Assembly (NCBI GenBank): GCA_024364735.1 | Contig: JAGFNQ010000953.1 | Location: 128,093-192,092 of the forward strand | Length of the DNA stretch: 64,000 nucleotides | Source: Boesenbergia rotunda | Taxonomy: Eukaryota; Streptophyta; Magnoliopsida; Zingiberales; Zingiberaceae | Reading direction: 5' to 3' | Shown here: one piece after another, positions 1 through 11,236 of the stretch | Layout: every line of letters starts with the position of its first letter | How positions within the stretch are numbered: the first letter of the stretch is position 1 | Made by a program: the position numbers and the translations under genes | Notes under the pieces: model-generated | The model's input: the letters and a program-made list of their open reading frames with translations, nothing else | Told to the model about the DNA's origin: nothing | Databases searched by the model: none

Positions 1-366
1 AACTCAAGCACTCAAACGCTCCGTGCAGATCTCCCGTGCTCGAGTTCCAAGCGCCAACAACGCTCAAGATCGACGACCTACTGCTCCATTCTTCAGATTA
101 CTTTCCGTTCGTCGGTATATTTGTTTGAAGTTGTTTCAATTCTGTATTCATGATTTAAGTTTGTAACACCTTTTTCCGAAATATAGAATTGCCTAACGAA
201 AATGGTCGAGGACTGTGGGCCTTGGAGTAGGAGCCGTTGTAGACTCCGAACCAAGTAGAAAGAAAACGAGTTAGCATTGCTTTAATTTTCCCGCTGCGCA
301 ATATTCTTACATATCCAAAATTTTATCGATATTCACCCCCCTCTATTGATTCTAAATGATTCCACA
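1..366 (+). repeat. 3' part of a SIRE-like Ty1/copia LTR
   Basis: This is the end of a plus-oriented LTR whose start lies outside the window. It resembles the ends of the two complete SIRE-type LTR pairs further right (read on their strand): a block around the phrase GGGCCTTGGAGTAGGAG, then a pyrimidine-rich stretch CACCCCCCTCTATTG and a terminal CA at about 366. A tRNA primer site follows two bases later. The copy is diverged from the others, so it is an older or different subfamily. Confidence 0.75.
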
Positions 367-368
367 AA

Positions 369-380
369 TGGTATCAAAGC
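369..380 (+). other. Primer binding site, initiator-Met tRNA
   Basis: The motif TGGTATCAAAGC lies just after the LTR end. It is one base off the usual plant TGGTATCAGAGC, the complement of the 3' end of initiator-Met tRNA that primes minus-strand synthesis in copia and gypsy elements. Confidence 0.75.
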
Positions 381-595
381 GGGTGGCTCAAATCTGGTAC
401 AACCACCGATTGAGCAATTTTCGAATTTCATTTTAAAACATTTTTAAAATTTTCAAACGTTCGTAAATTTTCATTCATCAAGGTTGGTTCAACACCACTC
501 GATTCTTATTTTTTTTCCTACCGCACTGCTAATCCAAGACTCAGTCTTGGAACAAAGTTTCTTTTTCTTTGTAATTTTTCAGATTAAAAAATTCT

Positions 596-756
596 ATGGT
601 CATGCTAGAAGGCTACAGCACCGCGAGACCACCACTCTTCTCAGGAGAAGATTTCTCATATTGGAAGAGCAGGATGGAGGTTCACCTGAAAACTCAGGTG
701 GACATGTGGATCATCATCTAGTACGAACTAGAGATCCCTAAAAATGCACAAGGTGA
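596..756 (+). pseudogene. Truncated copia gag (N-terminal stub)
   Basis: The frame from the ATG at 596 closely matches the start of the gag of the SIRE-like element at 19826 (minus strand), including the shared blocks TARPPLF, YWKSRMEVHLK and VDMWIII. A TAG at 718-720 replaces the Gln codon seen in the other copy. Similarity stops abruptly at about 756, where unrelated sequence from the next element begins. It is a dead fragment of the particle-forming protein, cut after about 50 codons. Confidence 0.8.
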
Positions 757-1664
757 GGTGCAAGGCAGATGCGGGTCACTTTAGGGGATTCAACAGTCCC
801 CTCCGAGGACTCGGCTGAGGTAGAGGGCGATGCGAGAGGGATTGGAGGGGGATCCAAGGCCCCCTTATTGGCTTCATCCCACTTGATGAGTCGGTTAATC
901 GCTCTCGAGAGCATGATTTCCTCTGCAATAGATAGACAACAGAACATCAGTTGGAATTAACAAGTATTGATGGAAAAGATAAACTTACCAAGGTTGGGGG
1001 TGATGCAGGTCACATTAGGGTTGAGGCCCACACGGTACATGAGCTCCTCGCTCTGTACTAGGCCTGGGCCGCTGAACTCCATGCCAGAGAGAAGTCTCCT
1101 AGCTCGCTGGTAGGCAAGATCGTGTGAAAAATTCCCTAGTATAGGGGGAGTAGGCAGATTCTCCGTCCAGCGATGGGAGCTGAAAGGACTGTGGGGCAGT
1201 CGGATGAAGAAAAACTTCTCCTTCCACCCTTTATAAGAAGAAGGGAACCCTTCTAAGAACCTATGACTTGGGCGCGCTGTAAAGCTAAACGCCCCTCGCG
1301 AGCCAATTGGAACGAAGAAGGAATGGAAAAGGTGAGGGGTCAGAGGAATGTCGAAGAGTTTAAAAATAATGTACGCCCCGTCCATTTGAGCAAAGGCATT
1401 GGGAGCCATCTGGTGGAGAGGAATACCAAAATAGGAGGCCACATTCATGAAGAAAGGAGGAATGGGGAAACGGAGCCCCGACTCTACTTGTCCCAGAAAG
1501 AAGGTAAAGAAACCTATGGAAGGTCCCACCGGTGTCTGGTCCACTCTAGGGAACAAGATCGCCATCTCGCCCGGAATGTCGTAGGCCTCAATGGTCACTT
1601 GTAGAGCTTCCGACCTCACTCTAGAAGAGGCAGACTCATACCACACCGCTTGGTAGCCCTCCAT
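738..1664 (-). CDS. Putative gypsy-type transposon protein (Transposase_28-like), two exons
   Basis: The protein begins MEGYQAVW at 1664 and runs to about 989. It resumes at 923 and stops at 738. Exon 1 carries the features I associate with the plant 'putative gypsy type transposon' domain (Pfam Transposase_28): FPIPPFFMNV, then QMAPNAFAQ, then SYKGWKEKFFFIRLP. The intron 988-924 has a consensus donor (GTAAGT) and a pyrimidine-rich acceptor ending TTGCAG. It is phase 1, and the spliced frame stays open through to a short Pro/Ser-rich tail. The domain is normally the N-terminal part of a gag-like protein, so the rest of the element is missing: downstream sequence switches to copia gag at about 756. 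An in-frame Met also exists 15 codons upstream, but 1664 fits the TATA-like box better. Function beyond family membership is unknown. Confidence 0.6.
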
Positions 1665-1789
1665 GGTTCCTAAGTAAGAAAACGAGAAGGAAGCAGAAGA
1701 CTTACACAAAAGGAGGCCTTAGGAAAGAAGACGAAGACAAGGTCTACAGAACGATGAAGTCGGAAGGTGGCCGAACGTCTTCGCCTCCC

Positions 1790-1850
1790 CTTCTTATAAG
1801 TAGGAAGCCGTCTGCATGTGTGCAATAGGGGAAAGGCACGTGGACAATGA
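1790..1850 (-). promoter_or_regulatory. Likely promoter with TATA box and G-box
   Basis: Read on the minus strand, CTTATAAG (TATA-like, 1794-1799) lies about 130 bp upstream of the MEGYQAVW start codon. A CACGTG G-box core lies at about 1838-1845 upstream of that. Arrangement and spacing suit a pol II promoter for the Transposase_28-like gene, probably inside a remnant LTR. Confidence 0.45.
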
Positions 1851-1894
1851 AAAACGGCTACATCGAGGTGGCACCACTGAACAGTCGTTTACTC

Positions 1895-2341
1895 ATATAC
1901 CCGTTGAGTCCGCCCGGACTCACCACCCCTGCATTCCCTTTTTGTTTCAGATAGTAGGTAGTTGTGTTTCTTGGAGCCAGGAGAGGATCCAGTTGTCAAT
2001 CCTCAGAGTTGAGTTGTTTTCGTATTTGGTTTAGTTGTTTCATTTTCGACATTTGGTTTGTTTGCATTTTATTTGCTTATTCAGGTATCGAACTGGTTTT
2101 GTCATTATTATAGAAGCATTTGAGTTCTCTTTGGATTTTAGTTTCTTTTATGTTTAAGGTGGCTGAGCCACCCGTTATCTTATAACTGTGTGGTTGTGTT
2201 TACCTTCTATATTTTGTGATACTAGCCGCTTGTGGCTAAGTTATATGGTGAGAGTGTATGTATATGTGCCCCAACTTATCCGCCGTACAGGGGAGATGCT
2301 GCTCAATTTTCGAGTAAGCATGTGCCTCTAGGGTTGTGACA
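1895..2341 (+). repeat. 3' end of a gypsy LTR, first copy
   Basis: The stretch is repeated at 5235-5633, with shared blocks such as TTGTTTCAGATAG, TTCTTGGAGCCAGGAGAGG, GTGGCTGAGCCACCC and CCGCCGTACAGGGGAGATG. It ends in TGTGACA and is followed a few bases later by a primer site, so it is the tail of a plus-oriented LTR. The upstream part was replaced by the Transposase_28-like segment. Confidence 0.7.
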
Positions 2342-2346
2342 ATTTT

Positions 2347-2362
2347 TGATATCAGAGCCAAG
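2347..2362 (+). other. Primer binding site of the decayed gypsy element
   Basis: The motif TGATATCAGAGCCAAG differs by one base from the usual TGGTATCAGAGCCA initiator-Met primer site. It follows the LTR end at 2341. Confidence 0.6.
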
Positions 2363-5300
2363 TTTTGCGATGTTTTGGTGTCTGTGGGATTACGGAGTTG
2401 TGTTACGAGGTTTATCTGTATTTTACAGATTTGGTTGTATTTTTACGAAGTCATTTTCTTGACATGGTAGTATTTTTGGGACTTCGCAGTGACGAGACCT
2501 CTCCCAGCGACGAGTAAGTAAATAAAGTATATCTTTGTTGATTATCCTATCTGTTGTATATAATACCTTGTTTAGGGTTGTATAAACAGATGCTAGATTA
2601 GTTTGATAGCATACTGTTATTATATTCTTTGGACTAAATTTAGCTTGATGACTTTGTAGTCAGCAGTATTCGTAATCATAGTCAGGATCAACCATGAAAA
2701 CTACTAGACAAGTTGCAGAGAGTATTGATTTACCTTGTAGCACCGACTGATGAGTCGGAACCAAAGTCAATTTTGTCCACTGCCTACTGCCTATTTGAAA
2801 TTTGTTTATTGTAGGTATTATAATCAGTATCGGATTGATTTACTGTAGTGCATGACTTACGTTGACGTAGACGATGTAGAATTAGCTACATACTATCTTA
2901 GTTGATAGGAGATTGAGGTATCCTAGTCCATGGGGATGTTGATCGTGGATTAAGTTGACCAAGAGGTACTTCCGGATTTAGGATTTGCGTTAATGCGAAT
3001 CATTCACGAGACTAGGCTACCTCTGAGTGGAAGATACCGAAGACGTGCACCGGAAAATAAAAAAATCACTTAGTGATTATGTTAAATACTGAATTTTAGA
3101 GGTTAATTTGAAATTTAGGGGCTTAGTTGAAATTTTTTGAACTTGGAGGGTTTAATTGCAAAAGGCCAAAAATTATTTATAAACCCTAAATCCCCTCTCC
3201 CAAAATCAGTTGTCACTTTTTCCCCTTCGCTTCGACGCCGCCCGTAGCCGCACACAAGCGATTTCGCCCGCCCGACACCGCAACCCTAGCCGACTGCCGC
3301 TGCCACATCGCCGCCGTGCTCTCTCTCTCTATCTCCTCCTTCCTCTTCACTTCGCGCGAACAAGCAGGCAAGCGCTTTGCCTTTCGTGGAAGCCCTAGCC
3401 GATGCCGCCGAGCCCTAGCCGCAGCTACTCGCCGCTCGAAACTGGCGACCTCAAGATCTTTCTCATCCCTCGCGCAACAGTCGTTCTCTCCGGCGCCCAC
3501 GCTAGAGGCACCGAGCGCCCCTCTCCTGGTCGCGCCACAGCTTCATCCCGCGCCGGCCATCGTTGAGATAAAGGTTATGGGTGGGCGGTTTGGTTGGATC
3601 TTGAATTGATGGTGTTTGATTGGTTGTTAACGATCTATGTTCTTGAATTTTGAAGCAATTTTGAGGAGAACCCGTAGTATAACTTGATGCTACAGAGAGT
3701 TAAGGTAATGTGCAAGCTTGGTTAAGGTTGAACGTTAGAGAGTGTAGGCTTGATTGAGGTGATTTACTTATGACTTAGAGAATGATGTTGGCAGTGAGAT
3801 TTTGGAAGTTGAACTTTGTTTTAGAATTGGAATGATTTCGTGAATTTTGGTACTATGAATTTTGTTTTCCTGCAGTATGACACCCTAGACTTAGTGTTCG
3901 ATTAATGTGATAATTGAGGGGATTAGTTGGTAGTAGTGATAGTACCATCAATTTGAAGAAGTTACTTAATAACTTAATTGTGACAATTAGGTTTAAGAAG
4001 GAAACCTATGGTTATGTTGGATTTAATTAAATAGATGTTGTAATTAGACTGTGTCTTAACTATGTTTCGTATAGTTTAGCTAATTTATTATTTTTGTATA
4101 AATGGCTAAATTATATCCGTAATACAGGATCTTGATTCGGACTCGTTTGGTTGATCGTGGGAGTTTCTGTTCGTATACGCTCTACATAAAAGGTGGGTAC
4201 TTCTCCTTTGTACTCGAGTAGTTTCTTTTACCTTAAAGCATGACTATTTTATGTCTAGTAGGTTGCTTGACCTTATTCCTTGTCGTTTGTTATTTTAACA
4301 TCACCGTTGATACTTTTTCTTCGTTGATCTTCGAGTATTCCAAATTTGTATCTGTACAGTCATCTATTGATTTTCTGTTCTGTAAAGTGTCGCTTGTAGG
4401 CCAGTACTTAGAAGTTCATTAAACACAATTAGGTTTATTTGGCATTAGAAATATCCTACCTAATAGTGTAGGTGCATAATCGATGGTTTTTGATTTCTGA
4501 TTGGATATATTGATGCATCGTTTACTTGTTGAATTTTGGTTGCATCGTTATTTCTCCGGTTGTTCGTGCATCTTGTAGCATGCATCATATCAGCACGTTG
4601 CATACTAATAACTGTTGGGCTTCCATATGGTTAAGCCGTCGTTAGTCATTTTGTTGCTCGATTCACTCAACCACTTATGATTGTGGTAGTTGTTAGAGTG
4701 CGAGCAACCGTTATGTTATGTCACACATGTTGCAGTTGTAGGCAAGCAGTGACACCCTCACCGTTATTTTTCGAGGGATACTGTAGTTGTTGATAGCTCC
4801 CCCTATGTATCGGGGTCAGGAGTGTTGACTCCCCAGCATCCTGTCCACTTAATCACACCTTCTGTGGTATTTGTTGTTGGAGTGTGTGTAGTTGTCACAA
4901 CCCTACCCACTCGGTCACACAGATGGGATGTGTTGGCGGCTTGACTGGCGTCAGGGGTGACACATGTCATTGCTTCATGTGCATACATATTTCATTTATG
5001 TATTTTTTCTGTGATTGTTGCATTTATATGAGCTATGGTTGTTGTACTTGATTAACATGCATGCATATCATGGTTTTATTATTGTTGTGTTGTTTTATAC
5101 ATGCTTAGTTGCTATTCGGATTTTATACCATGTTGTTTTACTTATGTTATGCATAATTAGGTATTCTTATATTTTTTATGGACTGTACTCTATTGATTCT
5201 CCACTTAATTATCCTTTATTATATCATGCTTATTGTCTACTTATATACCCGCAGAGTCCGCCCAGACTCACCACCCCTACTTTCTCTTTTTGTTTCAGAT

Positions 5301-5633
5301 AGCAGGTAGACGTATTTCTTGGAGCCAGGAGAGGATCCAGTTGCCAGCCCCCAGTGTTGAGTTGAGTTATTTTTCCGTATTTGGTTTAGTTGTTTGTTTT
5401 CAGTACTTGAAGTTGCATTTTATTCATTATCGGGTTTTGTCATTATCAGAGACTTTTGTGTTCTCTTTGGATTGTAGTTCTTTTATGTTTATGGTGGCTG
5501 AGCCACCCATTATCATTTCCGTTGATATAAAATTGAGTGGTTGTGATTATTTATTATGTTGATGTCAGCCGTGTGTGGCTGAGTTATATGTATATTTGCC
5601 CCAACTTGTCCGCCGTACAGGGGAGATGCTGAA
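2363..5633 (+). repeat. Decayed gypsy internal remnant and second LTR
   Basis: About 650 bp of non-coding leader follow the primer site, then LTR-like sequence. A TATA-type promoter (TATTTATAAA, 3174-3183) precedes a GC-rich leader at about 3210-3600, as in Tekay/Del LTRs. The 3' part (5235-5633) repeats the LTR tail at 1895-2341. I see no protease, RT or integrase, so the coding region is deleted. The small open frames here are not supported as genes. The exact start of the second LTR could not be placed. Confidence 0.55.
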
Positions 5634-5784
5634 GGATCGATGTAGGCGTGCAGAGGGGGGGTGAATGCACTTTCTTTGATCGTTTTGATCTCTACAAAGA
5701 TGTTAGCGCAGCGGAAATAATATGCAAAAGAAATAACAATGCTAACAAAGTTCTTTTACTTGGTATCCACCCAGATGGGTGACT
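5634..5784 (-). repeat. Terminal fragment of a SIRE-like LTR
   Basis: The fragment starts GGATCGATGTAGGCGTG, followed by a G-run and GTGAATGC. This resembles the (minus-oriented) ends of the SIRE-like LTRs at 11237 and 28342, which begin TGTTGGATCGAGA. It is cut off on the right by the gypsy LTR at 5785. Confidence 0.55.
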
Positions 5785-5969
5785 TGTAACGCCCCAAAAT
5801 TTCCATTTTTAGTTCTTAAAGTTCTTAGAATTATTTAAAAATAGTTTAGAAATATTCTAGATATTTTTAGGAATTTTTAGAATATTTTTATGGAATTTTC
5901 CGAGTCCGTTTAGTATTTTTGGAAAAAGAAAAAGAAAAGGAAATAGAAAAACGTTTAAGGGCAGCCGGT

Positions 5970-6024
5970 GGATTGAACCCGCGACCAACACTGAAACAGC
6001 ACAAGCGCCCAACCGGCTGGGCTA
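5970..6024 (-). other. tRNA-like segment with pol III A and B boxes
   Basis: On the minus strand TAGCCCAGCCGG (6024-6013) fits the A-box consensus TRGCNNAGYNGG. GGTTCAATCC (5979-5970) fits the B-box GGTTCRANNCC, with 33 nt between them as in tRNA genes. A D-arm can be folded (GCCC/GGGC), but the T-stem pairs badly, so this is not a functional tRNA gene. It may be a tRNA-derived remnant or SINE piece inside the LTR. Confidence 0.45.
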
Positions 6025-6095
6025 GGGGTATCAAGCACAGAAATGGATGGAGAGAAGGGTATTTAAGCGATAGTTAGGTTGATCCGACCCTTAGG

Positions 6096-6103
6096 TATAA
6101 ATA
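6096..6103 (+). promoter_or_regulatory. TATA box of the gypsy LTR
   Basis: TATAAATA sits about 310 bp into the LTR, upstream of a pyrimidine-rich leader. This marks the probable U3/R boundary, with transcription starting about 30 bp downstream. Confidence 0.6.
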
Positions 6104-8093
6104 GCCAATTAAAGAGAGAAGTTTTATTTCTCTCCTCTCCAAACCCTCACGCCGACTCCCTCTCCTCTCTTGGGCGACGCCGACCAACATCAAGGCCAAG
6201 GAGGGCCGGCCGAGACCCTTCTCCAAGAGATAATCCTATATTCGGGATCCCCGCGACGAGAGGAACGCGTAGACGTGAAGAATTCTCCGAGATCTCAAGT
6301 TTCTTCCGAGTTCTAGACGTCAATCTTGGTTGTAAGTCCAAGATATCAATGTAAGTACTGCTCACCTGCAGTAAGAGGCGGTTTTACCGCGAGAATTTCC
6401 TTTAAAAGTTTTTAAAAGAGAATTTTTCCTTTTTGCTTTAGTTTTTGCATGTGATCTTAGTTTCTTATATGCTTGTATATGTTTGATAAGCACCCTATGT
6501 GAGTTTAGGGCCAAGAAAGTTATGAGAAAAGAAAAGAAGATAAAGATAAGAAAAGAAAAGGCCAAGGCCTTAAGAAATCCCCAAAAGTCAAGACTTAGGG
6601 ATTTTAGCACGCAAGGTGCTCCAGAAAAATGCCAAGGCATTTACAGATAAGAAAGAAAAGAAAGAAAAGCTATTTTATTTTCTAAGGCCAGTACCCGGCG
6701 TCCAAGGGCGTCGTTAAAGAAATCCAGGTGTCCAATTCCAAGGTCTTGGCCCTGGTAGACCAAGGTCTGCTCTATTAGGATTGGTGGCTCGCTACCCCAA
6801 CCTTTTAGGGAACGCGCATCAGATGGTACTTACGTCTTCAGTGGATCCAAGTGATTATTATTTTCAAGTATATGCTTTAGCAAAGTTTTCTAAAGTTTTC
6901 AGAAAGTTTTCAAAAGTTAAAGAATAGCTAAAGTTTCAAGTTGAGCCATGAAAAGTAGATTGAGATTATTTATTGCTTGAGTATGCATGTTTTGAGCTAC
7001 ACATGTTATTAGTTTTCTTTCAAGCATATTAGTATCTCATATGATGTTCAGTTTGATCTAGAAGCATGTTTGCATATTTCGAGTTTTTGTGAGCTAGATA
7101 GTACTTACTAAGCTTTTTGCTTATAGATGCATTTCCTCTTATTGCAGATAAAGGTAAAGGCAAGCAATTCTGAAGGAAGACGACGAGGCGGTGCTGAGTA
7201 GAGTGTGTGTGGTGGCTGATTATGGAGAGATCCTTGAGACGAGACATTTTAGTTATTTGAATTGCAATGTTTAAGTTTATTCAAATTTCAAGTTCTTGCT
7301 TTATGGAGATTATTGAGTATTTGAGTTTTGGATAGTTTATATGTTAAATTTCTTAGAGTAAAGATTCCATGTCATTTCATTTAGCATATATATCCTTATG
7401 ATTGCATTGGATGAGTAAAAGTGTGAGTAGTTAGAAATATTGATACTTTGTTAGAGAAAAAGGTGTTTGTGCCAAGATAGTATCAATTTTCCTTTTGAAT
7501 CGAGTTTTATTGCTTAAAAATGTTTAGAAAAGTTGCAATCACATTTCATAATGCTTTAGCAAGGTTGTAGAACATGCATTTGGTGTTATAAATTCATAGA
7601 AGCCAAGATTAGTACAAACTCTATTGTTAAAGTTTATATAAACTTGTTTAGTTTATTTTCTTCCATAAAAGTCCTAAATTTAAGTTTATGGATTCGTTTG
7701 ATTGGTTAAATTGTTTAGGAACCTGACATAGAGTATAGAAATGGTGTCGTAGTTTGATATGGCTCGAAACTGAGCGAGAGGTGGCTTTAAGAAGCAAGAG
7801 CCGAAACCTGTAAAACTGATTACAGGCGTACCAGTCGACTGCCACGTCACCAGTCGACTGGTACGGGCAGTTTAAGAGGGGTAAGGCTGTTTTCAACAGG
7901 TATTAGCTATGAGATTTGAGAAGAAAGTATGACATGGTGTTATGCATGATGACTTATGTTAGAATATAATTGTTAGAAGAATTTAAAGAAAAAAAAAAGA
8001 ATTCCGCATTTCTTTTAGTCATGTATAAGAGTAGAGAAGTACAGAGAAAGTAACGATCCGTCTAAAGACAGTAAGAAGGCGGGTCGCTACAGG

Positions 8094-8107
8094 TGGTATC
8101 AGAGCAG
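8094..8107 (+). other. Primer binding site, initiator-Met tRNA
   Basis: TGGTATCAGAGCAG begins two bases after the LTR end. It is the canonical plant initiator-Met primer site. Confidence 0.85.
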
Positions 8108-8387
8108 TTCCCATTCTCCAGCATCACACACACATCAGCATCAACCTTGCCGTCTTCAAGTAAGAAAGCTTTAAGTTTCAGTTTTTCTATTGCTCCTTTA
8201 TTTAATTGCAGTATAGAGAAATGCTTAAGTACTACTCACATGTGCATAGAACAAGGAAGCATGTTTAATCCCTTAGTATCACGGAATCATGTTTAATCCC
8301 TAGAATGGATATCAGATTTCTAAGTAAGAAGATAAGTTTATACCTAGAGATGTAATAGTGATTTCTTGTTCCCTTATGCATTATTAG

Positions 8388-9297
8388 ATGGCAAGAAGAG
8401 GCCGAGCTCCTAATGCTAATAACAGAACTCCAGTTCAAGATAGCAGTGGCCTGGCAGCCAGAAAGGAAAACCAGAGAATAAGCAAGCTAGGTATCCACCT
8501 TGTCCTAAGTGTGGGAGGAACCATCCAGGAACATGCCTTTTGGGTGTAACAGGATGCTATTCATGTGGACAAGAGGGACACAGATCCAGAGACTGCCCAA
8601 ACAAGTTTAAAGTACTTCCTTAGCAGTCCGTACAGTATGGAGGCAAGCCCCAGTTACATTACATGCCTACTATACTGGAGGGACCTCAGATCAGTCAGGG
8701 AGGGTTGGAAGCAGCACCAGTTCCAACCAATGCCAGAGTCTTTTCCCTCACGAAGGAAGAAGCTGCCAGCGCCTCCACGGTCGTAACAGGTCAAATAGTT
8801 ATTTTTCAGCATTTAGCTACTACACTGTTTGACACTGGGGCGACCCATTCTTTCGTATCAGTACCTTTTGCTAGTAAGTTACAGGTGCCTACAGAGAGTT
8901 GGGAGTCTAGATTCCTGACAACTCTCCCTTCAGGGGAAATCATGGAATCCACCCAGAGGCTCCGGGCTGTGCCAATCAAGATTTCAGACCGAGAGCTATA
9001 TGTCGATCTGATAGTCCTTGCGATGCAGGACTTCGACATCATACTGGGCATGGATTTCCTCAGCAAGTACAGCGCTTCAGTGGACTGCCGTAGAAGGAAG
9101 GTGGTTTTCAGCCCAGAAGGGGAACCACCATTCGAGTTTCAGGGAGCCCAAGGAGGAAGACTCAGAAATTTCTCTCAGCCTTGGCAGCCCACCAGATGCT
9201 AGAGCAAGGGTGTGCTGGTTTTCTTGCACACATAGTGGACTCAGAAACAAAGAAAGAACTCAAGCAGGAGGATGTACGGGTAGTCTTCTCCCCATTT
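8388..9297 (+). pseudogene. Ty3/gypsy gag-protease remnant (Tekay-like)
   Basis: The gag start codon is at 8388 (MARRGRAP). After about 25 codons the frame jumps to the zinc-knuckle region, so most of gag is deleted. Two cysteine knuckles follow: a CPKCGRNHPGTC variant, then CYSCGQEGHRSRDC, a full CX2CX4HX4C. After a TAG comes an aspartic protease with its catalytic DTGATHSF and the flap-side ILGMDFL. The frame shifts near 9150, and similarity to the spacer before RT continues in another frame until about 9297. There RT should begin, but the sequence changes to the 3' region of a copia element. The deletion, stop, frameshift and missing pol make it non-functional. Confidence 0.8.
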
Positions 9298-10110
9298 TCA
9301 ATTCTAGTCTAACTCCAAGTTAAGTTACCACTTAACAACAACAATATGTTAAGAATGTAAGATATATCCGAAACTAAGAGGTACCCCTCCCCCTTAATCC
9401 ATGTCTTCTCTCCAAATTTTAACCATTCAAGGTCTAAGTTAGACAAAATACCTAAAATCAACCATTTTAAGTCAAAATTCTAACTTAAACCACTCATTCT
9501 CCCCCTTTGACACCATCAAAATGATTGCCTCAAGCAACCAAACCCTATGACATCAAATGCGAGAAATATTGATTTTTGAAATTTTTTACAGTTGCTGAAA
9601 AACAGGCGTGCCAGTCGACTGCCCATAGGGCAGTCGACTGATACGCTATCAGTCTGATTTTTCAGGTTTTCTGTCGAATTTCTGAAACTCCCAGAAAATT
9701 CCAAAAATTGTAAAATTTTGCATACATGTTTGAAATGTTATACTCTATCAGGGAAAAATATTAAACCATATAAAATTTCAAACATGCATGACTTTTGATA
9801 AAAACCCAGAAGTTTTGAAAAGCACTATATTTTGTATCAAACTTTGAAACCAAATTTGCAATCATATGTCTTTGAAAAACATGGCAGAGTATGTAAAACA
9901 TAAAATGGTTTTCAAAGGTTTAAAATGTTCAACTATGATCTTTGACAAAGTGTCCATTGATTAAACACTTGCCTCCCCCATAGTTGGTCCTAGTTTTGAT
10001 ATTTTGATACTTTTAATGGTTCAACAATGTGCCACAAGCACAAGTGAGCCAAATGTATCACCCTAATGAATCAATCACCCTTTTTCAAAGCTAATGTCTC
10101 CAAGTTCATC
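9298..10110 (-). repeat. 3' non-coding region of copia element C2
   Basis: This stretch lies downstream (minus strand) of the C2 RNase H end. It has no supported gene. It contains a purine-rich run (minus GTGTCAAAGGGGGAGAA, about 9495-9513) of the kind found near the 3' end of SIRE elements, and two CAGTCGACTG palindromes flanking CCCATAGGG at 9612-9640. The 3' LTR of C2 is not present. Confidence 0.55.
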
Positions 10111-11236
10111 CTATACTTCCACAAAACACATTCCAAGGCCTCTTCTTAAGGATGTAAACTTCGATTCGGGAAGAGGCTTGGTAAAGATGTCGGCTAGGTT
10201 CGACTTTGATTCAACATAGTGTAATTCTATGTCTCCCCTTGCCACATGGTCTCTAATGAAGTGATGTTTCACTTCAATGTGTTTTGTTCTAGAATGGTGA
10301 ACCGGATTTTTAGTTAAGTTGATTGTGCTTACATTATCACACAAGACTTTGACCTTGGTGTAATGTAGCTCATAGTCCTCTAAGGTGTGCATGATTCAAA
10401 GGAGTTGGGAAACACATCCACCCATTGCCACATATTCTGCCTCCGTTGTTGATAGGGCAACGCATGGTTGTTTCCTACTACTCCAACTAACTAAAGAAGA
10501 CCCAAGAAATTGACACCATCCACTTGTACTCTTCCTATCTAACTTACACCCCGCATAGTCTGAGTCGGTGTATCCAATTAGGTCAACATTAGGGGTTCTA
10601 GGATACCAAAGTCCGACATTTAGGGTACCTTTCACATATCTTAGGATCCTCTTGACTACAGTCAAATGGGACTCTTTGGCACACGATTGGTACCTTGCGC
10701 ACATACCTACCACAAAAAATATGTCGGGTCTACTAGCGGTTAGGTATAGGAGGCTACCAATCATGCTCCTATATTGTTTGGAGTCTATCATTTTCCCTTC
10801 AATGTCACTATCCGTTTTCACATTGGTTCCTATGGGTGTAGATGCTTCCTTAGCATGTTCTAAACCAAATTTCTTTAACATCTCCTTAGCATATTTAGTT
10901 TGAAATACATGTGTACCTTCATTAGTTTGCTTAACTTGAAGGCCTAAGAAAAAGATTAACTCTCCTACAAGACTCATCTCAAATTCATCTTCCATACACT
11001 TGATGAATTCTTGTAGGAAGTCATTATTTGTTGACCCAAAAATGATATCGTCATCATAGACTTGGGCAACAAATATATCCTTATCCTTAGATTTTAGGAA
11101 CAATGTAGGGTCAATTGTTCCTCTTCTAAACCCCTTAGACACCAAAAATGAAGAAAGCCTCTCATACCAAGCCCGGGGAGCTTGTTTCAATCCATACAAG
11201 GCTTTCCTTAATTTGAATACGTGTCTTGGATAGTTG
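10111..11236 (-). pseudogene. C2 copia polyprotein, RT C-terminal half and RNase H
   Basis: Blocks in order (minus strand): LRKALYGLKQAPRAWYERL, the RT active-site region, FFLGLQVKQT, SRPDIFFVVGMCARYQ, DSDYAGCKLDRKSTSG, STTEAEYVA, SRTKHIEVKHHFIRDHV and ADIFTKPLPES. This is RT palm/thumb followed by a Ty1/copia RNase H. The normal YVDD is replaced by YDDD (about 11046-11060), and a break in frame separates 10396 from 10392. The upstream half of RT lies at 21432-21668, on the far side of the S1 insertion. Removing S1 and one copy of its AGTTG duplication restores the junction GFEDSN-YPRHVFKL. It is inactive because of the interruption and the active-site change. Confidence 0.9.

Larger units (their letters stand above)
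5785..8091 (+). repeat. Complete Tekay/Del-like Ty3/gypsy LTR (2307 bp)
   Basis: The LTR begins TGTAACGCCCC, a typical Tekay/Del chromovirus start, and ends GCTACA directly before a tRNA primer site. It carries a TATA box at 6096-6103 and a tRNA-like segment on its minus strand (5970-6024). A pair of CAGTCGACTG palindromes lies at about 7828-7862. No partner LTR is present: the element is truncated inside the coding region at about 9297. The small open frames within it look non-coding. Confidence 0.85.

Noticed and set aside
2738..2770. Hammerhead ribozyme-like core (CTGATGAGTC)
   Set aside because: The word lies in a simple hairpin CCGACT-GATG-AGTCGG. The required stem II and GAAA element are absent.
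3210..3609. Overlapping open frames rich in Arg/Ser/Ala
   Set aside because: They lie in the GC-rich leader of a gypsy LTR, are open on both strands and have no recognisable domain.
5970..6024. Functional tRNA gene
   Set aside because: A and B boxes are present but the T-stem does not pair and no acceptor stem forms.
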